Part shown: positions 31,043-39,338 of the stretch, piece by piece
Position numbering within the stretch: position 1 is the first letter of the stretch
Layout of the letters: every line of letters begins with the position of its first letter
Source of the DNA: Mycobacterium sp. Aquia_213
Lineage (GTDB): Bacteria; Actinomycetota; Actinomycetes; Mycobacteriales; Mycobacteriaceae
Direction: 5' to 3'
NCBI RefSeq assembly: GCF_026625985.1
Contig: NZ_CP113116.1
Location: 5,394,001-5,458,000 of the forward strand
DNA length: 64,000 bases
Position numbers and translations under genes: made by a program
The notes under the pieces: generated by a model
The model's input: the letters and a program-made list of their open reading frames with translations, nothing else
Told to the model about the DNA's origin: nothing
The model's database searches: none

Positions 31043-33073
31043 CTAGCCGAGGTGCCGGGCGCGGTGAAACGCGTCGCGGTCGACGGCCAACAATGTGGTG
31101 TCGCCCAATGCCCGCACGGTGGCCGTGCGGGGGACGTCGCGCAGGATCGCCAGCTCGCCGAATCCGTCACCGGGCCGCAGTTCACGGATCTCGGTGTCGC
31201 CCTCGAAAACCGTTGCGGCGCCGTCGACGATCACGTAGTACGTATCGCCGTAGTCGCCCTCGCGGGTGATCAGTGCACCGTCGCCGGCCGCGAGCACCCG
31301 CGCCGTATCGGCAAGCTCACCCAGCGCTGTTGCCTCGATCGTGGCCATCGGCGGCTGCGCGGCAAGCAACTCGCGGGCGGCCCCGCCGCTCAACGCGTCG
31401 TCGCGACTCAACTCGACGAAGCGCTCGGCGACCGGCGGGGTGTCCATTCGGGCGCGGACAATTCGGCCGACGCGGCCGACCGACACGCTGTCGGTCGACA
31501 GCGCGCTGAGGAATTCCTCGCCCTCGATGGCGATCAGATCGAGGTCCTCGCGCGCCGTCACCGTGGAGGAGCGTGGCGCCTTGTGCAGCAAGGCAATTTC
31601 CCCGAACGACCCGCCGGGACCCAGCGTCGCCACCCGGCTACCGTCGACGGCGATCTCGGCCAGGCCGGCGGCGATGACGTACAAGCGGTCACCGCGGTCG
31701 CCCTGCCGGAAGACCTCGCAGCCCGCGGGCACTGCGACGCGCGTCGCGACTCGAGCGAGTTGTTCGAGTGCCAGCGCCGGAAGCGGTTGCAGCATCGGAG
31801 CGGCGCGAATCACGGCCAGCTTGGCCGCGTCCTCATCGCTGAGCTTGTCGGCACCGCGCAGCTGCGGCCACGCCAACAGCGTAGCCAGGGCTGTCACACC
31901 ACCCACGAGGCCGAAAGTGGCTGCAACTCCTAACGATCCGAGGAGCAGTGGCGTGACGACGGCACCGGCGGCCTCGCCAACGAGGTACAAGCTCTGCAAC
32001 GTCGCAACCGCCGGGACCATCGCCTCGCGTGAGACGCCGCGCTGCACCAACGTCGGCGCGATGGCATAAATCACGGCGCCCGCGGCGCCCAGGACAGCGG
32101 CAAGCGCCAGGCCGACGGGTGGCGAGCCGATCGTTCCCAGCGCGGCGAAAACGGCCGCCAGGCCGAGCAGCCCCGCGCCGAGCACGCCGGCCAGGCGGCG
32201 CCACGTAACGATCGACAGTGTCGCCAGCGCGCCGACCAATCCCCCGGCGCCGTAGAACGCCATGATGGTGGCGACGCCGCCCTTCCCCAGATGCAGCCGG
32301 TGTGCGGCGACCGGCGCGGCGCCGACGTACCAGACGCCCAGCACAATCACGTTGACGGCGAACAGCATCGTGGCCGCGGCGGCAGCGCGGCTGGAAAAAA
32401 TCCCGCGAAACCCGGCCCCGAGCAATTTGAGTTGTGATCCCCGCGGAGCCGCCGACCCTCCCGAACTACGGGATGAGTCTTCGTCGGCGCGCGGCACCCG
32501 GATCAGCAGCGCCGCTGCCATCGCGACGGCAAAGAAAAAAGCCGGGAGCGCAAACGCCCACGCGATTCCCACGAAATCCAGCGCCGTTCCCGCCAGCGCC
32601 GGCCCGGCCAGCGCAGCCGCACTGACCAGTGAGCTGGTCAGTGCGTTTCCCGCGGCCGCCTCGCCGGCAGTGTTGGAAAGCCGGACCACCAGCGCGCCGT
32701 GCAGCGGCCGCACCCCCGCCGACAACAGCGACTCCACGGTGACGAGCACCAACACCACGTCGATCGACCCGTGGCTGAGCACCGTGGCGATGGTCGCGGC
32801 CATTGCCACACAACGACTTCCGATCCCGAAAGCCAGATGAAGCTCCGGGCGCGCACTCGCGGCCAGTGGCGCCGCCAGCGGCCCGAGCAGCCCGGCCGGC
32901 AGCGTGACCGCCACGGTCGCCACACCGACGGTGGAGGCACCGCCCGCCGCGAACAGGAACGTGACGACCAGGACGAAGTGTGAAAACGCGCCGATATAAA
33001 AGGCAGTCCACGCCGCCATCAGCGTGCACAACTGTCGGTTACGCACCAACCTGCGACTCGCGGCAAAGGCCAC
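31043..33073 (-). CDS. MFS transporter fused to two cyclic-nucleotide-binding domains
   Basis: 676 residues. The first ~400 residues are 12 hydrophobic helices of an MFS transporter. Two cNMP-binding domains follow: GCEVFRQGDRGDRLYVIAAG...GGSFGEIALLHKAPRSSTV near residues 450-500, and ITREGDYGDTYYVIVDG...GDGFGELAILRDVPRTATV near 600-660. Both keep the phosphate-binding cassette form FGE(I/L)A(L/I)L-x(6)-TV. This suggests transport gated or regulated by cAMP-like ligands. The substrate is not predictable. It lies between a Ser/Thr kinase gene (44-base gap) and the CruF-like gene, and probably shares their mRNA. Confidence 0.88.
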   Translation of the reverse strand: MAFAASRRLVRNRQLCTLMAAWTAFYIGAFSHFVLVVTFLFAAGGASTVGVATVAVTLPAGLLGPLAAPLAASARPELHLAFGIGSRCVAMAATIATVLSHGSIDVVLVLVTVESLLSAGVRPLHGALVVRLSNTAGEAAAGNALTSSLVSAAALAGPALAGTALDFVGIAWAFALPAFFFAVAMAAALLIRVPRADEDSSRSSGGSAAPRGSQLKLLGAGFRGIFSSRAAAAATMLFAVNVIVLGVWYVGAAPVAAHRLHLGKGGVATIMAFYGAGGLVGALATLSIVTWRRLAGVLGAGLLGLAAVFAALGTIGSPPVGLALAAVLGAAGAVIYAIAPTLVQRGVSREAMVPAVATLQSLYLVGEAAGAVVTPLLLGSLGVAATFGLVGGVTALATLLAWPQLRGADKLSDEDAAKLAVIRAAPMLQPLPALALEQLARVATRVAVPAGCEVFRQGDRGDRLYVIAAGLAEIAVDGSRVATLGPGGSFGEIALLHKAPRSSTVTAREDLDLIAIEGEEFLSALSTDSVSVGRVGRIVRARMDTPPVAERFVELSRDDALSGGAARELLAAQPPMATIEATALGELADTARVLAAGDGALITREGDYGDTYYVIVDGAATVFEGDTEIRELRPGDGFGELAILRDVPRTATVRALGDTTLLAVDRDAFHRARHLG

Positions 33074-33117
33074 GCACCCACCTTAGGGGGGACGCGTGCG
33101 GCACGCGTCCCGCACCG

Positions 33118-34968
33118 CTAGTTACCGGTGCGATTCAAAACCTGTTGGTAGTCATAGTTGACACAAGAACTGCCGCCGGATTCCTCGTTGTGTCCGTGCC
33201 CGCTGAGCTGCATGATGGGGTCTTGGGGCGGGATGGGCGCGGGGAATACGCCGCTGATCTTGCGGCGCGATGTGCGCCCATCCGGACATGTCATGTCCTC
33301 TTCGTTGTTTCGCGTCCACGTGCCGTTCGCGAAAAATAACAGGATGCCGCCACTGTCATCGGTGAGCACCAGGCGGGTTACGCACCGGTCCCCGGTGCGT
33401 AAGCAGACAGTGTCCACGCGGAAATCCTGCTCTGGGGGCGGGCGTCCCGACGAGAACGTGACCTTCGAGTGGTACACACCGTGCAGCCCCTGTCCCGCAG
33501 ACACCACCCGGGCGGGCTGGGCGGCAGGGTCAGGCAGGCTCGCGACGTCGGTGTCGCCGTTTCGGGTAAAGGTCACGTTCCGCTTGTAGTAGCAATCGAC
33601 GGCATCCGTTATCCATTCGCCGGACATGCTGCCGTCCGGACGCGGTTGGAGCCACACGAGATTCCACCCTTCGACGTCTTGGTCGCGACATTTCGCGGGG
33701 CGCACGTACACCGCTATCCAGCGGCCCGCCAGATCATCGAAGATCATGTCGGTCGCGTGGCCGGTGAATGGCCCGGCAGTCTTCATCGCGGTGGCCACGC
33801 AACCGCCGGTGCCGCACATTGACCGCAGATTCCACGTCTCTTTGCCGGGCGGTGGCGCGCCTTGCACCTCCTTGCCCAGGATGTTGAGCTGGGGGCCCAA
33901 GTCGGCGGTGTAGGCGCCGGTGAAAGGGCCGCTATTGGGCGGCGGGGTGTGCGACGCCGCCGCGTTCGGACCGTGGTGTCCGGTGAGCTTGACGGCCGCG
34001 AAAATTCCGCCGCCGATCAGCAACGCGATGGCCGCGGCCACGGCAATCACGAGGCGGGTGCGGCGCCCACCGGACTTACCGCCCGGTGACGGCGGGACGG
34101 AGACCGGCGCGAACCGCGTGGCGTCGACACCGGCGTCGAGCGCGCGCTGCAGCTCGCGGGTGAAGTCTTGGCACCGGGCGAACCGATCGGCCGGGTCCTT
34201 GGCCATCGCCTTGGCGAATACCGGGTTCAGCGGGGCCAATTCGGGGACGCGTTCGCCGATCGGCGGCGGCGGAGCCGTCACATGCTTGCCGATGACGACC
34301 GCCGCGCTGGGGTGGTCGTAGGGTTGCGAACCCGCGAGCAAGTGGAATGCGGTGCAGGCCAACGCATATTGATCGGCGCGTCCGTCGATCAAGTAGCCCG
34401 TCAACTGCTCGGGCGCCGCGTAGGCGACCGTGCCGACAGCGATGTTGGTCGCGGTCAGACCCGTGTCGTCGACATGACGTGCAATCCCGAAGTCGGCCAA
34501 GAACACTCGTTGCGAGTCCGACCCCGGATCGGCGATCAAGATGTTCGCCGGTTTGACGTCTCGATGCAGCAGGCCCTGCTGATGCGCGTAGTCCAGCGCC
34601 GATCCCACCGCGTCGATGATCTGGATCGCCTGGCCTACCGGCACCCCTCGCGGATGATGCTCGCGCAGGAGTTTGGCCGCGTCGGTGCCACGCACGAAGT
34701 CGATCGCAATCCAAAACTGGTCATCGGACGCGCCCCGGTCGTGGATGCCCACGATATTCGGATGCGACAGGCTGGCCGCGATGTCGGCTTCGCGCAGAAA
34801 CCTGGTCCGGTAGTGCGGATCGGTGGTCAGGTCGACCGAGAGCACCTTCAGCGCGTCTTGGCGCGGCAACCGGGGATGCTGCACCAGGTAGACGGTGCCC
34901 ATCGCACCGGCGCCGAGCACCTGCAGGATGGTGTATCCCGCGAATTCTTCGCCGACCGCGAGCGGCAT
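33118..34968 (-). CDS. Transmembrane Ser/Thr protein kinase (Pkn family)
   Basis: 616 residues from the ATG at 34968 (MPLAVGEEF); a TTG two codons earlier is possible. The kinase domain covers residues 10-270, with GAGAMGTVY (glycine loop), ALKVLS (lysine), HRDVKPANIL (catalytic loop), LADFGIA (metal) and AAPEQL. One transmembrane helix is near 305-327. The extracellular ~280 residues resemble the sensor of PknF/I/J-type kinases: Cys pairs (MCGTGGC, DCYYKRN, CLRTGDRC), an unknown ligand. It heads the operon-like run with the MFS/cNMP and CruF-like genes, so it may regulate them. Confidence 0.94.
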   Translation of the reverse strand: MPLAVGEEFAGYTILQVLGAGAMGTVYLVQHPRLPRQDALKVLSVDLTTDPHYRTRFLREADIAASLSHPNIVGIHDRGASDDQFWIAIDFVRGTDAAKLLREHHPRGVPVGQAIQIIDAVGSALDYAHQQGLLHRDVKPANILIADPGSDSQRVFLADFGIARHVDDTGLTATNIAVGTVAYAAPEQLTGYLIDGRADQYALACTAFHLLAGSQPYDHPSAAVVIGKHVTAPPPPIGERVPELAPLNPVFAKAMAKDPADRFARCQDFTRELQRALDAGVDATRFAPVSVPPSPGGKSGGRRTRLVIAVAAAIALLIGGGIFAAVKLTGHHGPNAAASHTPPPNSGPFTGAYTADLGPQLNILGKEVQGAPPPGKETWNLRSMCGTGGCVATAMKTAGPFTGHATDMIFDDLAGRWIAVYVRPAKCRDQDVEGWNLVWLQPRPDGSMSGEWITDAVDCYYKRNVTFTRNGDTDVASLPDPAAQPARVVSAGQGLHGVYHSKVTFSSGRPPPEQDFRVDTVCLRTGDRCVTRLVLTDDSGGILLFFANGTWTRNNEEDMTCPDGRTSRRKISGVFPAPIPPQDPIMQLSGHGHNEESGGSSCVNYDYQQVLNRTGN

Positions 34969-35062
34969 GAGCAAATCCTAGGCCGACCGCGCAGCAAATT
35001 CCTGCCGTATTGCCGAGTCCGACCATCGCGCCGGTCGGGCGTCACGTAGTTAGATCTGCACT

Positions 35063-35833
35063 ATGGGCGAACGCGTCACGTTCCAAAGCTCCACGGGCGC
35101 GAATCTGGCGGGGGTCATCGAGGTCCCGGAAACTCCCGCGCGCGGTTGGGGGGTGTTCGCGCACGGCTTCACGCTCGGCAAGGACTGCCCGGCCGCGTCC
35201 CGGATCTCCAAGCAGCTGGCGTCCGACGGCATCGGCATGCTGCGCTTCGACGCGCTCGGGCTCGGTGGATCGGACGGGAACTGGGGCGACGGGTCGTTCA
35301 CCGTCAAGGTCGACGACGTCGTGCAGGCATGCGAGTTCATGGCCGACCGTGGAACGCCGGCCGACATCCTGGTCGGACACTCGTGGGGTGGCGCCGCGGT
35401 GATCGCCGCGGCGATGCGGGCGCCGGGCGTGCGGTCCGTCGTCACGGTGGCAGCACCGTTTGACCCCAGCCATGTCGAAAAGCATTACGACGCAGTGGTT
35501 GACCGCTGCTTAGCCGTGGGCAGCGTCGAGTGGCTGGTCGGTGGGCGCAAGCTGACCCTCAAGCGCGCATTCGTCGAGGATGTCCGCGCGGCGCACCTGC
35601 ACGACAAGATCAAAGGCTTGCGGCTGCCGTTGCTGATTCTGCACTCGCCGACGGACAACACCGTCGGCATCGACAACGCGAGCGAGATCTTCCGGTTGGC
35701 CCGCCACCCGCGCAGCTTCGTCTCGCTGGAGGGTTCCGATCACCTGCTGACCGTCCCCGGCCAAGCGCACCGGGCCGGCCGAATCATCGGCGCCTGGGCC
35801 GACGCCTACCTAGGGGTCGACGAGGGAACGTAG
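35063..35833 (+). CDS. Alpha/beta hydrolase (OsmC-associated type)
   Basis: 256 residues, ATG start. The nucleophile elbow is GHSWGGAA near residue 111; oxyanion region FAHGFTLGKDC near 31; Asp in LHSPTDNTVG near 197 and His in GSDHLLT near 224 complete the triad. The N-terminal GERVTFQSSTGANLAG matches the short hydrolases that are often fused to or found with OsmC peroxidases; no OsmC domain is present here. Substrate unknown. Divergent from the kinase gene; its 3' end overlaps the next gene by 24 bases. Confidence 0.87.
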   Translation: MGERVTFQSSTGANLAGVIEVPETPARGWGVFAHGFTLGKDCPAASRISKQLASDGIGMLRFDALGLGGSDGNWGDGSFTVKVDDVVQACEFMADRGTPADILVGHSWGGAAVIAAAMRAPGVRSVVTVAAPFDPSHVEKHYDAVVDRCLAVGSVEWLVGGRKLTLKRAFVEDVRAAHLHDKIKGLRLPLLILHSPTDNTVGIDNASEIFRLARHPRSFVSLEGSDHLLTVPGQAHRAGRIIGAWADAYLGVDEGT

Positions 35834-36952
35834 TTCGTCACGCTCGGTGGGCAGCCCGACGCCGCGGAGCCAGCCGTAGGGATTGGCGATGACGCCCCAG
35901 CACTCGTCGTTCTCGACGATCGCCACCAGGAAGCGCCGCTGGTTCTCGGACAGCGCATCGGTCGACGTAAAGGCCTCCGGAAAAGCGCGCACAAGCATTG
36001 GGCCCCAATCGGATTGGACCGTGTGGGCATTGGTCATCCGGGCCACCGCGACCGCCTCGTCCACAATCTCGTCGAATGTCGCGGTGCGGCGCAACAACGC
36101 CTCGATGAGAGCGAACCGCATCTGGCCCCAGATCAGGGGCGGGTTCTCGTCGAAAAGCGCGTCGGCGGCCCGCGGATCGCGCAGCGCCGACCGGATCTCC
36201 TCGAGCGCCGCCGGCACGCCGTCATGCGCTGCCGTCAATGCCGCGCATGCCCGCACTCCGGGATGCTCGTCGGCCAGGAACATTGCGGGTGGAATACCCC
36301 AGGCGCCGACGGTGAGCGCGATGCCCGCTCGTTCCACCGGCGGCGCGTCTGCCGCCTGGCGCAACAAGCGCTCGGCGGCCGCGGCGCGGAACTCCGCCAG
36401 TTCCGGGGCTTGCAGCAGATGGGCCATGGCAGTGGTGGCCTCCTGGCGCACTCCCGCATCCGGGTCATCGAGAAACGGTGCGACACAAGTATATACGTCG
36501 GGCCGAATAGCCCGACATGCCTCGACCGCGCCGGTATCCTCGTCCTCCAGATCGTCGTCGGGTTCGAGCTCTTCCCATGCGGCGGCCGCGGCGACCCGTC
36601 CGAGCCATTCGAGCAGCGCGGCCCGCACCGGCCGCTCGCGATCATCCCAGGGCAGCGTTGAGTCGCACACGAACCGAGTGCGCACATCGTCGAGGATTGC
36701 CGCCACGAACAGCGCCGCCGGAGCCGTCGCGGAGTAGATCGTGTCCTGATGCAGGACAGCGGAATCGAGGAAAGCGATTGCGTTGCCGCATAATTCGGCG
36801 TCCTCGGTCAGCAGATGGAGCAGCTCGAACGGCGCCTCGCCGGCCGGGCCGTAGGCGTGTTCGAGGCTGCTCCAATCCGTGTCCTCCAGCAGACTCTGCG
36901 GCGACTGCACGAGGGTCACGCTACGCCTCATCAACGCCGCGCCCACCCGCAC
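35810..36952 (-). CDS. HEAT-repeat-like protein of unknown function
   Basis: 380 residues; Met8 (MRRSVTLVQ) is an alternative start. It consists of repeated antiparallel helices with the DPDAGVRQEATTAMAHLL, EHPGVRACAALTAAHD and DPRAADAL units of HEAT/Armadillo repeats. The N-terminal block (DWSSLEHAYGPAGEAPFELLHLLT...LHQDTIYSATAPAALFVAAIL) is a recurring lead in actinobacterial HEAT proteins, some of which I would associate with protection or immunity to toxins; that link is inference. No catalytic motif. Its stop overlaps the convergent hydrolase gene. Confidence 0.75.
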   Translation of the reverse strand: MRVGAALMRRSVTLVQSPQSLLEDTDWSSLEHAYGPAGEAPFELLHLLTEDAELCGNAIAFLDSAVLHQDTIYSATAPAALFVAAILDDVRTRFVCDSTLPWDDRERPVRAALLEWLGRVAAAAAWEELEPDDDLEDEDTGAVEACRAIRPDVYTCVAPFLDDPDAGVRQEATTAMAHLLQAPELAEFRAAAAERLLRQAADAPPVERAGIALTVGAWGIPPAMFLADEHPGVRACAALTAAHDGVPAALEEIRSALRDPRAADALFDENPPLIWGQMRFALIEALLRRTATFDEIVDEAVAVARMTNAHTVQSDWGPMLVRAFPEAFTSTDALSENQRRFLVAIVENDECWGVIANPYGWLRGVGLPTERDELRSLVDP

Positions 36953-36971
36953 CGAACCTGCGGCGAAGACC

Positions 36972-38504
36972 TCACCCGCCGATCATCTCGGCGGCCCGCT
37001 CGGCGATCGCATAGACCGTCGCGGCCGTATTGGCCGACGGGACCGACGGCATCACCGATCCGTCGGCGACCCGCAGGCCACTGATGCCGTGCACCCGCAA
37101 TTCGCTGTCGACCACCGACACCTCCGTATCGCCCATCGCGCACGTTCCCACCGGGTGGAAGTACGACTGGTAGGCGGCCTTCACGAAGTTGCGCAAGGCA
37201 TCGTCGTCGTCGGCGTCGGGTCCAGGCGCCACCTCGGCGCCCCGCCATGGGTCGTAAGCACTTGCGGCACCGATCTTTCGGGCCACCCGCACGGCGGCTA
37301 CCAGGGTGCGCAGGTCGCGCTCGTCGCCGAGGTAGTTCGGGTCGACGATTGGCAGCACGCCGGCATTCGGGCCGGACAGCCGCACGCTGCCGCGGCTGTA
37401 CGGCAGCATCACCGAGACCGCGATCACATAGCCGACGACGCTGCCGTCGTCGCCCGGCAGGCCGATGCCGGTGGAGTTGATGAAGAGCAGTTGCGCGTCG
37501 GGGCCCTCGCCGGCGTACTCGGTCTGGATCAATCCGAACGCCTCGCCGTGGCCGCCGGCGCTGGGTGGCAACGGCCGGGTGCAGCTGTACACCACCGGCG
37601 CCATGACGTGGTCATGAAGATTGGAACCGACGCCGGGTAGGTCGAGTGTCACCCCGACGCCGACGTCCCGAAGGTGTTGTGCCGGACCAACTCCCGAGAG
37701 CATCAGCAACTGGGCCGAGCCGATCGTGCCCGCGGCCAACACCACTTCACCCGAGCATGCGACCGAAACCGAGGTCCCGTCGCCCGTGCTGTATTCCACG
37801 CCGGTGCAGCGCCCGTTCTCGATCCGCAGCCGGTGCACCGTGGTCTCGGCGACGAACTCGAGGTTCGGCCGGTGCAGTGCCGGCAGCAGATACGCGTCGG
37901 CGGCGCTGAGCCGCTTCCCGTCGACGATGTTGAGGAAGGCCGGGCCGAAGCCGACTTCCTGCCCCCCGCTGATGTCGGCGGCCCGGCGGTATCCGCACTG
38001 CGCCGCGGCGTCGAGGCCGGCGACCGCGACCGGATGCAGCGGATCGATCTCGGCGATCTGCATCGGACCGCTATCGCCACGCAGCGCCGGATCGCCACCG
38101 GTGGCGGATTCGCAGCGCTTGAAGTACGGCAGCAGGTCGTCGTATCCCCAGCGTTTGGCGCCGACGTGCTCCCAGGTGGCGTAGCTGGTCCGGTGTCCGC
38201 GGACAAACATCATGGCGTTGGTCGCCGATGATCCCCCGATGCCCCGGCCCCGGACCAGCCGGATTGACGACCCGGTGGCCGACTGCACGGTCGTCGAGTC
38301 ACCCCAGTCGGCCGGACCGCCGATCATCGTGGGCCACAGGTGCGGAGTCGCACTGGCCGGAGGCGGGGTCGCCCGGCCGGCTTCCAGCAGCAACACCCGG
38401 GTGCCGGGCTGCTCCGAGAGTCGGCTGGCGATTACCGAACCGGCGACGCCGGCGCCGACGACGACGACGTCGTAGCTGCTCGTTGGTTTCGATGTTGAAG
38501 ACAT
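36972..38504 (-). CDS. GMC-family FAD-dependent oxidoreductase (choline dehydrogenase-like)
   Basis: 510 residues from the ATG at 38504; the frame extends 85 codons upstream but would run through the operator region. The ADP-binding motif VVVGAGVAGSVIASRL is near residue 15, GMC signature 1 RGRGIGGSSATNAM near 80, and the C-terminal HPVGTCAMGD with catalytic His near 455. It oxidises an alcohol with FAD; substrate unknown. It is divergent from a TetR gene with two palindromic sites between, so it is probably repressed by it. Follows the HEAT gene by 19 bases of spacing on the same strand. Confidence 0.9.
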   Translation of the reverse strand: MSSTSKPTSSYDVVVVGAGVAGSVIASRLSEQPGTRVLLLEAGRATPPPASATPHLWPTMIGGPADWGDSTTVQSATGSSIRLVRGRGIGGSSATNAMMFVRGHRTSYATWEHVGAKRWGYDDLLPYFKRCESATGGDPALRGDSGPMQIAEIDPLHPVAVAGLDAAAQCGYRRAADISGGQEVGFGPAFLNIVDGKRLSAADAYLLPALHRPNLEFVAETTVHRLRIENGRCTGVEYSTGDGTSVSVACSGEVVLAAGTIGSAQLLMLSGVGPAQHLRDVGVGVTLDLPGVGSNLHDHVMAPVVYSCTRPLPPSAGGHGEAFGLIQTEYAGEGPDAQLLFINSTGIGLPGDDGSVVGYVIAVSVMLPYSRGSVRLSGPNAGVLPIVDPNYLGDERDLRTLVAAVRVARKIGAASAYDPWRGAEVAPGPDADDDDALRNFVKAAYQSYFHPVGTCAMGDTEVSVVDSELRVHGISGLRVADGSVMPSVPSANTAATVYAIAERAAEMIGG

Positions 38505-38527
38505 GGGGTCCCTCCACGCGGTCCTGT

Positions 38528-38544
38528 TGTTAACAGTGATAACA
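38528..38544. promoter_or_regulatory. TetR operator candidate 1
   Basis: TGTTA-ACAGTGA-TAACA, a 17-bp interrupted palindrome in the intergenic region between the GMC gene and the divergent TetR gene. A similar 17-bp element occurs at 38588-38604. Confidence 0.6.
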
Positions 38545-38587
38545 CGAAGGACGATATCACTGATTGATACCACCGCAACCCTTAATT

Positions 38588-38604
38588 TGTTATCGTTGAA
38601 AACA
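38588..38604. promoter_or_regulatory. TetR operator candidate 2, abutting the tetR start codon
   Basis: TGTTA-TCGTTGA-AAACA, the same half-site arrangement as the element at 38528. It ends at the first base of the TetR ATG, a position suited to autorepression. Confidence 0.5.
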
Positions 38605-39329
38605 TGAATGGTCAGCGGACCCGGACACCCGGCCCCGAAGCGGCAGAGAAGGTGCTGGAAGCCGCGGCCGCACTCCTCGGCTCCGGCGGCGTCGACGCGG
38701 TCTCGACCAGGGCCGTCGCGTCGGCGGCGGGCGTGCAGCCGCCGACGATCTATCGGCAATTCGGCGACAAGCAGGGCCTGCTGGATGCCGTAACGGGATA
38801 CGTGTTGCAGAGCTACTTAGAGGACAAGCGCCGCGCCGTCGTCACCGACGACCCCGTGCAGGACTTCCGCGACTCCTGGGACCTGCATGTCGGTTTCGGC
38901 CTGACCCATCCCGATTGCTACATCCTCGCCTACGTCCAGCCGCACCCCGGCAGGATGCCGGCACTGGCCCGCGAATCGATCGAGATCCTGCACGGGCTGA
39001 TCGCGCGGATCGGCGATTACGGCCTGCTCAAGATGAGCGTCAAGCGTGCCGTGGAGTACGTGCATGCCGCGGCGGTGGGCTATGTGCTGGCCCAGGTTCG
39101 TGTTCCAGTCGAGGAACGCGACCCGGAGTTGTCGGCCATCACACGCGAGAACGCCATCGCCGCGATAGCGACGGACGGCTCGCGGCAGCCGACTCCTTCG
39201 GATGTTCCCGGGCGCGCGGTCGCCTTGCGAGAGGCGTTGCACGGCAACACTAATGGTGTGTTGAGCGTGGGCGAAAAGGCGATGATGGCCGAGTGGCTCG
39301 ACCGGTTGGCCGATCAGGTGGACGGGTAG
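38604..39329 (+). CDS. TetR-family transcriptional regulator
   Basis: 241 residues, ATG start. The N-terminal DNA-binding domain is EKVLEAAAALLGSGGVDAVSTRAVASAAGVQPPTIYRQFGDKQGLLDAV, residues 14-60, the classical TetR pattern. The rest is the helical ligand domain, ligand unknown. Divergent from the GMC oxidoreductase with two similar 17-bp palindromes in the 99-bp gap, so both are likely controlled by this protein. Confidence 0.92.
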   Translation: MNGQRTRTPGPEAAEKVLEAAAALLGSGGVDAVSTRAVASAAGVQPPTIYRQFGDKQGLLDAVTGYVLQSYLEDKRRAVVTDDPVQDFRDSWDLHVGFGLTHPDCYILAYVQPHPGRMPALARESIEILHGLIARIGDYGLLKMSVKRAVEYVHAAAVGYVLAQVRVPVEERDPELSAITRENAIAAIATDGSRQPTPSDVPGRAVALREALHGNTNGVLSVGEKAMMAEWLDRLADQVDG

Positions 39330-39338
39330 CGCCGGCCC

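Noticed and set aside
30425..31933. 502-residue + strand frame across the CruF-like and MFS genes
   Set aside because: It spans two real genes on the other strand and is low in motif content.
38505..38759. 85-codon upstream extension of the GMC oxidoreductase
   Set aside because: It would run through the palindromic operators and into the divergent tetR; the FAD motif starts soon after the ATG at 38504.
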